Positions 42,508 to 50,557 of a stretch of 64,000 bases of DNA are shown here, piece by piece. Source of the DNA: Dolomitihabitans soli (GTDB lineage: Bacteria; Actinomycetota; Actinomycetes; Streptosporangiales; Streptosporangiaceae); the NCBI RefSeq assembly GCF_022213955.1, contig NZ_JAKNTW010000001.1, forward strand, positions 1,012,080-1,076,079, in the 5' to 3' direction. The notes beneath the pieces are model-generated. The model was not told where the DNA came from, did not search any database, and was given only the letters and a program-made list of their open reading frames with translations. The position numbers and the translations under genes are program-made. Each line of letters opens with the position of its first letter. Positions within the stretch are counted from its first letter, which is position 1.

Positions 42508-42927
42508 GTGAACGAGGGCGCGGCTCCGCACGAACGGCTTCTTCCTGGTGCCGAGGCCAGAGAGCTCGCCTTCGGGTTGCCCGACCTCCCCGAGGTCCGC
42601 GACCACGCCGCCGGCTACGCCACGCGCAACGGCATGCCCGACGCACTGGTCGGCGACTTCCTCGTCGCCGTGAACGAGGTCACCACCAACGCCGTCACCC
42701 ACGGCGACGGCAAGGCGCAGATCCGCCTGTTCGCCATGTCGGACCGCATCGTCGTCGAGGTCCACGACGAGGGCCACTGGCATCCCGCCGGCCCGCCTGG
42801 GAGAACCCCGCCCGCCGCCCACGCCACCAGTGGCATGGGGCTGTGGGTGGCCAGACGGCTGGCCACCTCCATCACGTTCACCACCGGCCCCAGGGGAACC
42901 ACCGTGACGATGGGGTTCGAGGTTTAG
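42508..42927 (+). CDS. RsbW-like anti-sigma factor kinase
   Basis: A 139-residue GHKL ATPase. The N-box VAVNEVTTNAVTHGDG is intact, the G1 box is VEVHDEGHW, and the G2 box SGMGLWVARRLATSI is canonical. It is expected to hold the sigma factor inactive and to phosphorylate a STAS antagonist. The GTG at 42508 follows GGGAGG by ten bases; an upstream ATG at 42424 would add an unlikely N-terminus. It lies 163 bp after the sigma factor gene. Confidence 0.85.
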   Translation: MNEGAAPHERLLPGAEARELAFGLPDLPEVRDHAAGYATRNGMPDALVGDFLVAVNEVTTNAVTHGDGKAQIRLFAMSDRIVVEVHDEGHWHPAGPPGRTPPAAHATSGMGLWVARRLATSITFTTGPRGTTVTMGFEV

Positions 42928-42968
42928 CGACGGCGATCGGGGTTAGCAGCGTCTTCGTGAAGAGAGAA

Positions 42969-43205
42969 ATGAGCAGTTGGATAGAGAGAGCGGCGTGCAT
43001 GGACGCCGATCCGGAGATCTTCTTCCCGATCGGGCCGGTTCCCGCCACCGAACAGCTCAGAGCGGTCCGCGCCATCTGCGGAGAGTGCCCCGTGCGGGGG
43101 CCCTGCCTGCGCTTCGCCCTGGAGACCGGCCAGGCAGCCGGGATCTGGGCCGGCACCACCGAACAGGAGCGCCGCGCCATGCGCGAGAAGGTCCTGCACG
43201 CCTGA
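42969..43205 (+). CDS. WhiB-like (Wbl) iron-sulfur transcription factor
   Basis: A 78-residue Wbl protein. The four cluster Cys are one in AACMDADPEIFFP and three in CGECPVRGPC (CX2CX5C). The GIWAGTTEQERR turn and the basic C-terminus for DNA contacts follow. Wbl proteins bind a [4Fe-4S] cluster and work with primary sigma factors in development and stress responses. It directly follows the anti-sigma kinase gene, is the last gene of this group, and is ended by a strong hairpin. Confidence 0.92.
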   Translation: MSSWIERAACMDADPEIFFPIGPVPATEQLRAVRAICGECPVRGPCLRFALETGQAAGIWAGTTEQERRAMREKVLHA

Positions 43206-43228
43206 CGCCCGCCGCCTTCGCCGGTGGC

Positions 43229-43270
43229 GCGAGGAAGGGGCCGCCCCGTGGGGGGACGGCCCCTTCTCGC
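43229..43270. terminator. Strong hairpin between convergent wbl and small membrane gene
   Basis: GCGAGGAAGGGGCCG pairs with CGGCCCCTTCTCGC with one bulged G and a 13-base loop. It sits between convergent stop codons and can serve both directions. Confidence 0.72.
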
Positions 43271-43278
43271 GTGTGGTG

Positions 43279-43470
43279 TCAGCGCCGGGCACGGCTGCGG
43301 CCGCCGAAACTCCGGAAGCTACTCGTACCGATGCCCGCCTGGTGCAGCGCGAGCAGCAACAGGCCGATCAGCATGAAGGTCATGCCGCTGATCCCGTCGC
43401 CGACTTGGATGTCCACCAGGTCGAATAACAGGCCGAGACCGAAGACGATGGCTGCGATGATCGCGAGCAT
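43279..43470 (-). CDS. Small two-helix membrane protein
   Basis: A 63-residue protein with two hydrophobic helices (about 2-20 and 28-46) and a basic, Arg-rich C-terminus (FGGRSRARR) likely to lie in the cytoplasm. Similar small proteins are widespread in actinomycetes without known function. It is the last gene of a three-gene minus-strand group with two larger hypothetical proteins, three bases after the upstream gene, so it is cotranscribed. Confidence 0.7.
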   Translation of the reverse strand: MLAIIAAIVFGLGLLFDLVDIQVGDGISGMTFMLIGLLLLALHQAGIGTSSFRSFGGRSRARR

Positions 43471-43473
43471 GGG

Positions 43474-44208
43474 TCACCTCGTTCCGTGGTCGGACATCTG
43501 GAGCAGGCGCTCCAGCAGGGTTCGGTAGTCGCGTAGGGCCAGGCGGAGCTGCTCGGTGTCGGATTCTCCGCTGTTCTTCCAGGTGTCCTGCAACCGCCCG
43601 GTACGGGAGTTCAGCGCCTCGGTCATCGTCGTGACCACCTCGCCGAGCAGTTCGTCCGCGTGCTCGACCGCCGCGCGGGGATCGTCGACGAACGCCGCCT
43701 GCACGTCATGCCAGCGCCGCTGCACGTCCGCCACGTCGTGCGGGAAGAGGTCCTCGGCCGTCTCCCCGGGCACGCCGGTCGGGTGGACGGCGTCCGGTTC
43801 GACCTCCTTGCGGACTTCGCCGGGCGTGTCCTCGGGCAGCGCGCCGACGTCCTCGTCGAACGTGTCGCGCTCGCCGTACACGTCGTGGGAACGGACCGGG
43901 CCGGGACCGTTGTGGGGAGTGCCGGTCCCCGCCGGGTAGGCCTCCGGGGCGCTCACCGGCTGCGTGCCGTGCTCGTCGGCGGGACGCTCGCCGTACGCCG
44001 GAGGCCCTCCTGCCACCAGCCGGTCGTCGTCCTCGGGCAGGACGCCTACGGGAGGAATGTTCTCCCGCTGGTTCGGGATCTCCGAGTCGCCGGCGCGGGT
44101 GGGGTCGTCGTCCGTCTTGCCGTCGTGTTCTGCGTCGTTCCGGACCGGGCCGTCGCGCTCGTCGTCGAGCATGCGGGCGTCCCTGTCGTCGTTGAAGCGC
44201 TTGTTCAT
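43474..44208 (-). CDS. Hypothetical acidic protein with paralogous C-terminal domain
   Basis: A 244-residue soluble, acidic protein. The first 150 residues are disordered and rich in Asp, Glu, Pro and Gly. The last 85 form a helical domain with RRWHDVQAAFVDDP and LRLALRDYRTLLERLL. The same domain, with RRWVEVQERFVDAP and LRQAMVHYRALFEELL, is found in the membrane protein encoded just upstream, so the two are paralogues in their C-terminal halves. Function is unknown; proximity to stress-response genes suggests an envelope or osmotic role. Confidence 0.65.
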   Translation of the reverse strand: MNKRFNDDRDARMLDDERDGPVRNDAEHDGKTDDDPTRAGDSEIPNQRENIPPVGVLPEDDDRLVAGGPPAYGERPADEHGTQPVSAPEAYPAGTGTPHNGPGPVRSHDVYGERDTFDEDVGALPEDTPGEVRKEVEPDAVHPTGVPGETAEDLFPHDVADVQRRWHDVQAAFVDDPRAAVEHADELLGEVVTTMTEALNSRTGRLQDTWKNSGESDTEQLRLALRDYRTLLERLLQMSDHGTR

Positions 44209-44214
44209 GGTCGA

Positions 44215-44928
44215 TCACCGTCCTCGGAGATTGCGCTCGGCGGTGGGTTCGCGGGTGGTCTCAGGGGCGGCTGCGCCGGGGCGCGCGTGGGCGTGCCGGG
44301 GTTCGCCGGGCTGCTCCGGGATCGTCGTCCCGTGGTCGCCCGCGGCGGTGCCGTTCCGGCCCTCGCGGGCGGTGGTGACAGGGTCGCCACCCTCGCCGAG
44401 CAGCTCCTCGAACAATGCCCGGTAGTGGACCATGGCCTGGCGGAGCTCCTCGGTCGAGGAGTTCTCCCTGGCGGCGCGGCCGCTGATGTCGTGCGCCTGG
44501 CGGTAGCGGTCGAGCGTACGGCCGTGCGTCACGGAGAGATCGGACACCCGCTGTTCGAACTTCTCGCCGGTCGGGTAGCCCCGGTCGGTCATGACCGCTG
44601 TGACGAGCTGGTCGGCCTCGGTCACGGCGTAACCGGGAGCGTCGACGAAGCGCTCCTGCACCTCGACCCAGCGCCTGGCGTAGTCCTTACGGGCCTGCGG
44701 CGCGAGCGGCCGGATGTCGAGCTTGGCGACCCGCTCCTCACGGGCGCGCAGTTCCTGCTCCGCGTCACGGCGCGTGCCGCGCTCGTTCACGGTCCGCTCG
44801 TACTCGGGGCCGAAGCGTTCGCGAAGACGATGCCGGCGCTGATGCTGGAGTACGACGAGGCCGACCGTGAGGATCGCCACGATCGCGGCGATGACGACGG
44901 CCACCCAGATCACGGTCTCGGTGGACAT
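44215..44928 (-). CDS. Single-pass membrane protein with helical cytoplasmic domain
   Basis: A 237-residue protein: one N-terminal membrane helix (about residues 6-27), a charged coiled region (LRERFGPEYERTVNERG, a motif seen in many actinobacterial membrane proteins), a helical domain shared with the neighbouring 244-residue protein, and a disordered tail rich in Gly, Pro and Thr. It lies six bases before the next gene. The function is unknown; it may anchor its paralogue at the membrane. Confidence 0.68.
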   Translation of the reverse strand: MSTETVIWVAVVIAAIVAILTVGLVVLQHQRRHRLRERFGPEYERTVNERGTRRDAEQELRAREERVAKLDIRPLAPQARKDYARRWVEVQERFVDAPGYAVTEADQLVTAVMTDRGYPTGEKFEQRVSDLSVTHGRTLDRYRQAHDISGRAARENSSTEELRQAMVHYRALFEELLGEGGDPVTTAREGRNGTAAGDHGTTIPEQPGEPRHAHARPGAAAPETTREPTAERNLRGR

Positions 44929-45081
44929 GTTCTGCCTCCGAATTCATGTTGTTTCGTTCGTGACCGCGCACTGCCCGGGGAAGCGTGCTCGAAACAGGGC
45001 GCAACCACCGCCCGGCAAAGAGTGCGTAACGAGTGGATGTGCGGGTAGGGGGGTCAGCCATCGAATGAGGAGGAGTTCGCC

Positions 45082-45417
45082 ATGGGATTCGGAGCCAGCC
45101 TGGCATTCTTTGCGATAGGTGCGATTCTGGCCTTCGCCGTGAAGTGGGATGTCCCTGGGATCGATCTGCAGATGATCGGATGGATCTTCATGGGGGTCGG
45201 TGCGATCGGCGGCATCCTCACACTGATGTACACCCGCAAGCCGGGCGAGGACGGCGTCGAGGTCGTCCAGCCGGACATCATGTACACCACTGACGGCGCC
45301 GTCGAGGGCGAGCCGCACGCCCACGTCCACCGCGAGAACCACGTCGACGAGACCCGCCCCCACCTGCACAGGGAAACGACCGAGACCCGTCATCTCTACC
45401 GCGACGGCCCGGCCTGA
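45082..45417 (+). CDS. DUF6458-type small membrane protein
   Basis: A 111-residue protein with two membrane helices (about 3-20 and 30-48; FGASLAFFAIGAILAFAV and GWIFMGVGAIGGILTLMY) and a hydrophilic tail rich in His, Glu and Arg. The N-terminal part matches a widespread actinobacterial family of unknown function often found near stress-response genes. GAGGAG precedes the ATG at 45082. The last codons, including the stop, lie in the first copy of a 29-bp tandem repeat. Confidence 0.75.
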   Translation: MGFGASLAFFAIGAILAFAVKWDVPGIDLQMIGWIFMGVGAIGGILTLMYTRKPGEDGVEVVQPDIMYTTDGAVEGEPHAHVHRENHVDETRPHLHRETTETRHLYRDGPA

Positions 45418-45480
45418 TCCCGCTCTACCGCGACGGCCCGGCCTGATCCCGCTCTACCGCGACGGCCCGGCCTGATCCCG
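45394..45480. repeat. 29-bp direct repeat, three perfect copies
   Basis: The unit starting CTCTACCGCGACGGCC and ending GATCCCG occurs three times without a gap or mismatch (45394-45422, 45423-45451, 45452-45480). Copy one encodes the final residues Leu-Tyr-Arg-Asp-Gly-Pro-Ala and the stop of the upstream gene; copies two and three are in the untranslated region. Confidence 0.95.
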
Positions 45481-45641
45481 ACGCCGACGACGTCGAGCGC
45501 CATCCCTGCCCGCGCTGCCAGGTCCAGCCCGGCTCGCCGTGCTGTGCCGTTCCCGCTCCGGCGCGGTCGCGCCTCCGGCGGCGCCGGAGGCTCTCGCTCC
45601 CGCGTCGCGTCACCCGAGGCGCCCGGCGGGCGGCGGCTCGC

Positions 45642-46088
45642 TCAAGAACTCCCTGGGCGTTCGCTCGCCTCCAGCGCGCGGCGGGCGGCGGTGAGGACCG
45701 TCGCGATGTGCGAGCCGGTCGCAGCCGCCGGCTGCTCCGTGAACCCGTCGCGGGGGCTGTAGCCGATGTCGAGCCCGTCGGCGACGAGTCGCTGCGCCCA
45801 GCGCAGCGCGGTGTTCGCCCGATCGGCGGGCAACTCACGCCCTTGGGCCAGGGCGGACAGGTTGCGGAGATTCGTCGCGGGCCCCGACTGGGAGTGCTCG
45901 CGGCTGAGCGTCCACGGGAGGGCGGCCCGATGGTCGAGCATCGGTTTGGCCAGCCCGGCGCTCCGTTTCGCCTGCAACACCCCGGATTCGGACACCCCGA
46001 AGTGCTCGGCGATCTCCCGCACCGACCGGCCCTCCGCCACGAGCCGTCCTAGTTCGGCCCGATCGATCCGCGCCTTCCGCCCCGCCAC
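45642..46088 (-). CDS. Helix-turn-helix protein of unknown function
   Basis: A 148-residue protein. Residues about 8-40 form a Fis/resolvase-like helix-turn-helix (ELGRLVAEGRSVREIAEHFGVSESGVLQAKR). The rest is helical with no recognised effector domain. The GTG at 46088 has GGAGG five bases upstream; an ATG at 46148 is in frame but lacks a site. No recombinase catalytic residues are present. The interval from 46089 to the tRNA terminator at 46400 shows no gene I can support. Confidence 0.6.
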   Translation of the reverse strand: MAGRKARIDRAELGRLVAEGRSVREIAEHFGVSESGVLQAKRSAGLAKPMLDHRAALPWTLSREHSQSGPATNLRNLSALAQGRELPADRANTALRWAQRLVADGLDIGYSPRDGFTEQPAAATGSHIATVLTAARRALEASERPGSS

Positions 46089-46399
46089 ACCGGCCTCCAG
46101 TCCCTCGGTTCCCCGTCCCAGGATAGGGCGGATGTCATAAGGGGACATGGTCGCGTGGCAATGGCCCCTGAAACGCCGTGCATGAAGACCTGGGACGCCG
46201 TTGACCCGCAATGAGCAGGCACACGCGGTACGGCATGAGCCCGACGGTCGCATTCCCGGCGCCATTCTCCCCGCGCCGTCGTTCCGCACGCGGAGATCAG
46301 GTGCCCGGAGGTTCGCCATCCGGCCCGGACCAGGCGTCATCCGTAATGATCGCGAAAATTCCCTCGCCCGCCGCGAGGGCACGATGGTCGCAGGAAATA

Positions 46400-46436
46400 G
46401 ATAAAGGGGACTCGATAGAATCGAGTCCCCTTTATC
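46400..46436 (-). terminator. Intrinsic terminator of the tRNA-Pro gene
   Basis: GATAAAGGGGACTCGAT pairs perfectly over 17 bp with its complement across a 3-base loop. On the minus strand it lies just downstream of the tRNA gene and is followed by a short T-rich stretch, giving a classical rho-independent terminator. Confidence 0.88.
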
Positions 46437-46446
46437 CGAATAACCG

Positions 46447-46521
46447 TCGGGACGGCGAGATTCGAACTCGCGACCCCTAGACCCCCAGTCTAGTGCGCTA
46501 ACCAAGCTGCGCTACGTCCCG
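46447..46521 (-). tRNA. tRNA-Pro (anticodon GGG)
   Basis: The minus strand folds into a complete cloverleaf: acceptor stem CGGGACG/CGTCCCG, D arm with GCGC stems, anticodon stem CTAGA/TCTAG with loop CTGGGGG (anticodon GGG at 46486-46484), a five-base variable loop, and a T arm GCGAG-TTCGAAT-CTCGC. CCA is not encoded. A strong terminator follows 10 bp downstream. Confidence 0.96.
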
Positions 46522-47191
46522 GTGCGACCATCGCGTTTCGCGCGGCGCGAGGAAAACATTACCACGGTCGCCGGGTGACTGGGTCGGACGTGATCGCTTC
46601 CGGGCCACGCGGGCGGGGGGTGAATGGGCGGTGACGAGCCGACGGGCGGGGCATGCCGTACGGGCGGCGCCCGCTGCCCGTACGGCACGGGCAGCGGACG
46701 CCGGCGGTGGAGCGCCAGGGCGGCCCGGCGGTGGAACTGCGGGCGCACCGGGTGATGCGGACGGCGGGCGCCGGCCGCCACGGGAAGCGGCCTCGTCCCG
46801 CTGCCGGAGCCGATCGCATGACGGCGGCGAACCGTGCTGAACCCTGCCGGGCGGGCGTGCGTACCTCCAGGTGAACCCGCAAGCAGGGTGGGCAAAGAGA
46901 GCACAGCGGCCCTACGGTCTCGCGCCCCCGGCCCTCCCGCCCACCGTTGGCACAACGTGGAGGAGGATGCCCCTGGCCCGACCCGACACGTCTCGGCAGA
47001 GACGGATCACATGCGTCCGCCCCTGAGACGCGACCGGGTGCCCCGCGACAGCCTGTCGTCGCCGGGCACCCGCCCATGTTCCCCTCGCCCCATGTTCCCC
47101 TCGGCCCGCGTTCTCCTCGGCCCGCGTTCCCCTCGCCTGTCGGTCACCCCGGCTCGTTGTTCACCCCGGCTCGTCGTTCGCCCGCGTCACT
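46522..47191. other. 670-bp non-coding interval
   Basis: No gene I can support lies between the tRNA gene and larE. It contains GC-rich inverted repeats near 46660-46720 and the short tandem repeat described at 47073-47136. Open frames exist on both strands but their translations are Arg/Pro/Ala-rich without family motifs. Confidence 0.55.
47073..47136. repeat. 16-bp imperfect tandem repeat, four copies
   Basis: Four head-to-tail units of CCCATGTTCCCCTCGC or variants (CCCGCGTTCCCCTCGC, with one C-to-T change in copy three) end about 56 bp before the larE stop. A second, shorter repeat built on CACCCCGGCTCGT follows it. Confidence 0.85.
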
Positions 47192-48232
47192 TCACGGTCT
47201 GGCGAGGTTGAGCCCGCCGGAGCGGAACGGCGCGACCGTCACGTCCGCGCCGGGAAAACCCGCCCCCCGTACGGCCTGCGTCACGTCGGTCAGCCGGGCT
47301 ACCCGGTCGGCGAGATCGGCGTCCACCTCCACCCGCACCCCGTCGCCGAGATCCCGCACCCGCAGGTTCCCGGCCCGCAGTCCCGCGGCGGTGAGCAGGC
47401 CGCGCACCACCCGCTCCGCGGCCTCGATCCGGTGCAGCCGGGTCGCCGTCACCTCGACGCCGTAGGCGATACGGCTCGCCAGGCACGGCGCCGCGGGCTT
47501 GTCCCACGTCACCAGCCCCCAGGCCAGGCTCGTCCGGCGCACCTCCGCCTTGGTGAACCCGGCGTCCCGCAGCGGGGCGAGCACCCCCCGCTCGTCGGCC
47601 GCCCTGATTCCCGGCCTGAACGGATCCACCGCGTCGTCGGCGTTGGTCCCGGTGGCGATGTGCGCGCAGCCGTGCCTCGCCGCCACCTCGCCGATCACGT
47701 CGAGCACCTCCGACTTGCAGAAGTAGCAGCGGCCACGCCCGTTCGCGCGATACCCGGCGCTGCCCAGTTCGTTCGTCCGGGGCAGCAGGTGCCGTACACC
47801 CTGCCCCGCGGCGAACTCCGTGGCCGCGGCGAGTTCCTCCACCGCCAGGCTCTCCGACACCGCCGTCACCGCGACCACCTGGGACCGGCCGAGCGCCCGG
47901 ACCGCCGCGGCCAGCACGAACGCCGAGTCCGCCCCGCCCGAGAACGCCACCGCCACCGTCCCCAGGCCGGCCAGCCGCTCCATCAGCCCGGCCAGCCTGT
48001 CCTCCGGCCCGCCCGCCGCAGGAACGTCACCCTCATTCCCCGCGAGACCGGAGGACGTACCCCGGACCGGTCGCGAGATGGCGGCTCCCCGGGAAGGCGT
48101 GCGTCCTGTGACGGTGGCGTCCAAAGGTGTGACCTCTGCGGTGTCGATGGGTGCGATCCCCGCGGTGGCGGTGCCGTCCGGTGGGGTGACCGTGGGTTGG
48201 GTTTCGGTGGTGGTCCCTGCGGATTCAGCCAT
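47192..48232 (-). CDS. larE: ATP-dependent sulfur transferase for nickel-pincer cofactor (LarE)
   Basis: A 346-residue PP-loop protein. After an N-terminal Thr/Pro/Gly-rich extension of about 80 residues, the core reads VAVAFSGGADSAFVLAAAV (PP-loop). LarE activates pyridinium dicarboxylate mononucleotide with ATP and inserts sulfur, making the dithio precursor of the cofactor of LarA. Three conserved Cys are visible: RCYFCK (CXXC) and one in PAAPCLASR. Such a set occurs in LarE enzymes that use a [4Fe-4S] cluster; single-Cys LarE sacrifices its own sulfur. The ATG at 48232 has GGAG six bases upstream and overlaps the larC end. Confidence 0.9.
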   Translation of the reverse strand: MAESAGTTTETQPTVTPPDGTATAGIAPIDTAEVTPLDATVTGRTPSRGAAISRPVRGTSSGLAGNEGDVPAAGGPEDRLAGLMERLAGLGTVAVAFSGGADSAFVLAAAVRALGRSQVVAVTAVSESLAVEELAAATEFAAGQGVRHLLPRTNELGSAGYRANGRGRCYFCKSEVLDVIGEVAARHGCAHIATGTNADDAVDPFRPGIRAADERGVLAPLRDAGFTKAEVRRTSLAWGLVTWDKPAAPCLASRIAYGVEVTATRLHRIEAAERVVRGLLTAAGLRAGNLRVRDLGDGVRVEVDADLADRVARLTDVTQAVRGAGFPGADVTVAPFRSGGLNLARP

Positions 48233-49535
48233 CGCCGTCTCCATCTCGGTGTGAGCGGCCGTGCTCTTCCTGCTCCGTGCTCATCAGCAGTGCGCGCGCG
48301 GCCGTCTCACGCAGGGTGCTGTCCAGAGCGGTCGCGGCCGCCGCGACGTCGTCGTACTCGGGCTTCGCCGCGTGCGGGCCGTGTTTGATCCTGATCCGGT
48401 GCCCGTCCAGCTCGACCTCCGTCACGTGCCGGGGAAGCGCGGTCCGTTCCACCGCCAGCTCGCGGACTCCCAGCGCCCCGGTCTCGGCGAAGACCAGTTC
48501 CCTGAGCACGGGTACGGCGGGCGGCCGGCACAGGACGTGCAGAACGTGCGCGGGGCGGCCCTTCTTCATGGTCGCCGGGGTGACCCACGCGTCCAGCGCG
48601 CCCGCCGCCAGCGCCCGCCCGATCGTGTGACCGAGCACCTCCCCGGTGACGTCGTCCACGTTCGTCTCCAGCACGGAGAGCCTTTCGACGCCGTCCAGCC
48701 GGGCGGAAGGGGCGTCACCACCATCGGTCCGACCGAGTCTCGTCGCCGGTTCGGTCGGTGCAGGAGGGGTGCCGTGGCCCGGCGCAGGGCCGTCCGTATG
48801 AGACGCGCGGTGGGAGACGGCGGCGGAGCGGTGGGCGAGGGTGACGGCGACGATGTTGGGCCGGTCGGGGAGGAGCCGGGTGCCGGCGCCGTAGCCGGTG
48901 GCGACGACGGTCATGTCGGGAGGCGGGTCGTAGCGCGCTGACATGGCGCGGAGCAGGGCGGCGCCCGTGGGGGTGACGGTCTCGCCCCTGAGGTCGCTGC
49001 CGGTGACCCGGGCGCCGGTCAGGAGGGCGGCGGTGGCGGGCGCGGGAACCGGGAGCACGCCGTGCCGGGTGGTGACGGTGCCGGACCCGAGGGGGAGCGG
49101 GCCGCAGTAGACCTCTGTCACGCCGAGCAGGTGCAGGGCCGCGGCGACGCCGACGATGTCCACCAGCGCGTCGTGTCCGCCCAGCTCGTGCAGGTGGACG
49201 TGGGCGGGGTCCTCGCCGTGCAGGCGTCCCTCCACGTCGGCTATCGCCGTCAACGCGGCCGTGGCCAGGGCCGCGACCGGTTCCGGCCGGGCGCGCGCGG
49301 CCAGGGCGATGACCTCGGCGGCGGCGCGTTCGGTCGCCGTGTCGGTCACCCGCACCTCGGCTCGGGTGGCGGCCAGGCCGTGGGTGACCACGCGTTCGGC
49401 GGTCAGCTCCCATCCGGTGAGCCCGGTGGAGCCGATCGCCGCTTCGATGCCCTCCAGCGGGGCGCCCGCGTCGATCAGCGCGCCCAGCGTCATGTCGCCC
49501 GCGATCCCGGTGAAGGGCGTGATCCAGCAGATCAT
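48225..49535 (-). CDS. larC: Nickel-pincer cofactor nickel insertase (LarC)
   Basis: A 436-residue full-length LarC, which uses CTP to insert nickel into the dithio precursor. Motifs: the N-terminal WITPFTGIAGDM, HVHLHELGGHDALVDIVG with His-rich metal-binding residues, and LETNVDDVTGEVLG in the C-terminal domain. In Lactobacillus the two halves are joined by a programmed frameshift; here one continuous frame encodes both. A 40-residue low-complexity insert (Ser/Pro/His/Gly) separates them. The ATG overlaps the larB stop (ATGA). Confidence 0.92.
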   Translation of the reverse strand: MICWITPFTGIAGDMTLGALIDAGAPLEGIEAAIGSTGLTGWELTAERVVTHGLAATRAEVRVTDTATERAAAEVIALAARARPEPVAALATAALTAIADVEGRLHGEDPAHVHLHELGGHDALVDIVGVAAALHLLGVTEVYCGPLPLGSGTVTTRHGVLPVPAPATAALLTGARVTGSDLRGETVTPTGAALLRAMSARYDPPPDMTVVATGYGAGTRLLPDRPNIVAVTLAHRSAAVSHRASHTDGPAPGHGTPPAPTEPATRLGRTDGGDAPSARLDGVERLSVLETNVDDVTGEVLGHTIGRALAAGALDAWVTPATMKKGRPAHVLHVLCRPPAVPVLRELVFAETGALGVRELAVERTALPRHVTEVELDGHRIRIKHGPHAAKPEYDDVAAAATALDSTLRETAARALLMSTEQEEHGRSHRDGDGDG

Positions 49536-50557
49536 GACATTCCTTGTCCGCTTTCGGCCTGTCCGCTTTCGGCCTGTCCGTTGCCCACGTGTCCGCCGTC
49601 TGCCGGTCGCCTGTTGGCCGGTTCGTTGCCGATGTGTCCGTTGTCCGCCGGTTCGCTGGCAGGCAGCCGCCGCCCGTCGTGGGGCTGCCGGTCGCTCGTG
49701 GCCGTGGTCGTCGTGGGGTCTCTCGGTATGGCGGCGGTGACCGTGTCCGCCGTTTCGACGGGGTCCGGGGCGGAAGCCGTACGGAGTCGGCGCCGGGTCG
49801 CCGGCTGGGCTAGGCGGTGGGCGGCCATGGCGGCGGCGAAGCCGGAGTCGATGTTGACCACGGTGACGCCGGCCGCGCAGGAGGAGAGCATGGCGAGGAG
49901 CGCGGTCACCCCTTCGAAGGCGGCGCCGTACCCGGTGGAGGTGGGGACGGCGATCACCGGACCGCGTACGAGACCGCCGACGGCGCTGGCCAGGGCGCCC
50001 TCCATACCGGCGACCACGATCACCGCGTCGGCGGCCCGCAGGCGTTCCGCCTCGGCGAGCAGCCGATGCAGCCCGGCGACGCCCACATCGCGCACGACGT
50101 CGACGGTGAGGCCGATCGCCTTCGCCACGGCGGCCGCCTCCGAAGCGACCGGCCCGTCCGACGTTCCCGCCGTGACGACGGTCACCGCGAAACCTCGGGG
50201 CGCCGCCGGACGCCAGACCAGCAGCCGGGCCACGGCGTCGTAGCTCCCGGCCCCCTGGAACCCGGGCACGGCGGCGAGGACGGCGTCGGCGGTCGCGGGG
50301 CCGACGCGGGTCACCAGGACGGCGCCGGTGTTGCGGGCGAGGAGGGCGGAGACGATCGCGATGATCTCGTCCGCGGTCTTGCCCGGGCCGTAGACCACCT
50401 CTGGCAGTCCTTGGCGGGCCTCGCGGTCGAGGTCGACGCGGGCGAAGCCGAGATCGAGGGACTCGGCGGTCTCGGAGACGGCGGTGCCGGAGGCGGAGGG
50501 GTGGGAGACGGCGGGCTCGGAGGACGTCGGCGGGTGATCGGCGGGGTGGGAGGTCAT
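49532..50557 (-). CDS. larB: Pyridinium dicarboxylate synthase (LarB)
   Basis: A 341-residue protein whose core (about 60-270) matches LarB: DLDREARQGLPEVVYGPGKT, VTAGTSDGPVASEAA and a PurE-like block VAGMEGALASAVGGLV. LarB carboxylates nicotinic acid adenine dinucleotide and cleaves its phosphoanhydride, the first step of nickel-pincer cofactor synthesis. About 70 C-terminal residues are a disordered, Asn/Gly/Pro/Ser-rich tail encoded partly by short repeats (49545-49580). ATGA overlaps tie it to larA upstream and larC downstream. Confidence 0.92.
   Translation of the reverse strand: MTSHPADHPPTSSEPAVSHPSASGTAVSETAESLDLGFARVDLDREARQGLPEVVYGPGKTADEIIAIVSALLARNTGAVLVTRVGPATADAVLAAVPGFQGAGSYDAVARLLVWRPAAPRGFAVTVVTAGTSDGPVASEAAAVAKAIGLTVDVVRDVGVAGLHRLLAEAERLRAADAVIVVAGMEGALASAVGGLVRGPVIAVPTSTGYGAAFEGVTALLAMLSSCAAGVTVVNIDSGFAAAMAAHRLAQPATRRRLRTASAPDPVETADTVTAAIPRDPTTTTATSDRQPHDGRRLPASEPADNGHIGNEPANRRPADGGHVGNGQAESGQAESGQGMS

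Noticed and set aside
45394..45480. 29-bp repeats resembling CRISPR repeat length
   Set aside because: Copies are directly adjacent with no spacers, lack dyad symmetry, and no cas genes are nearby.
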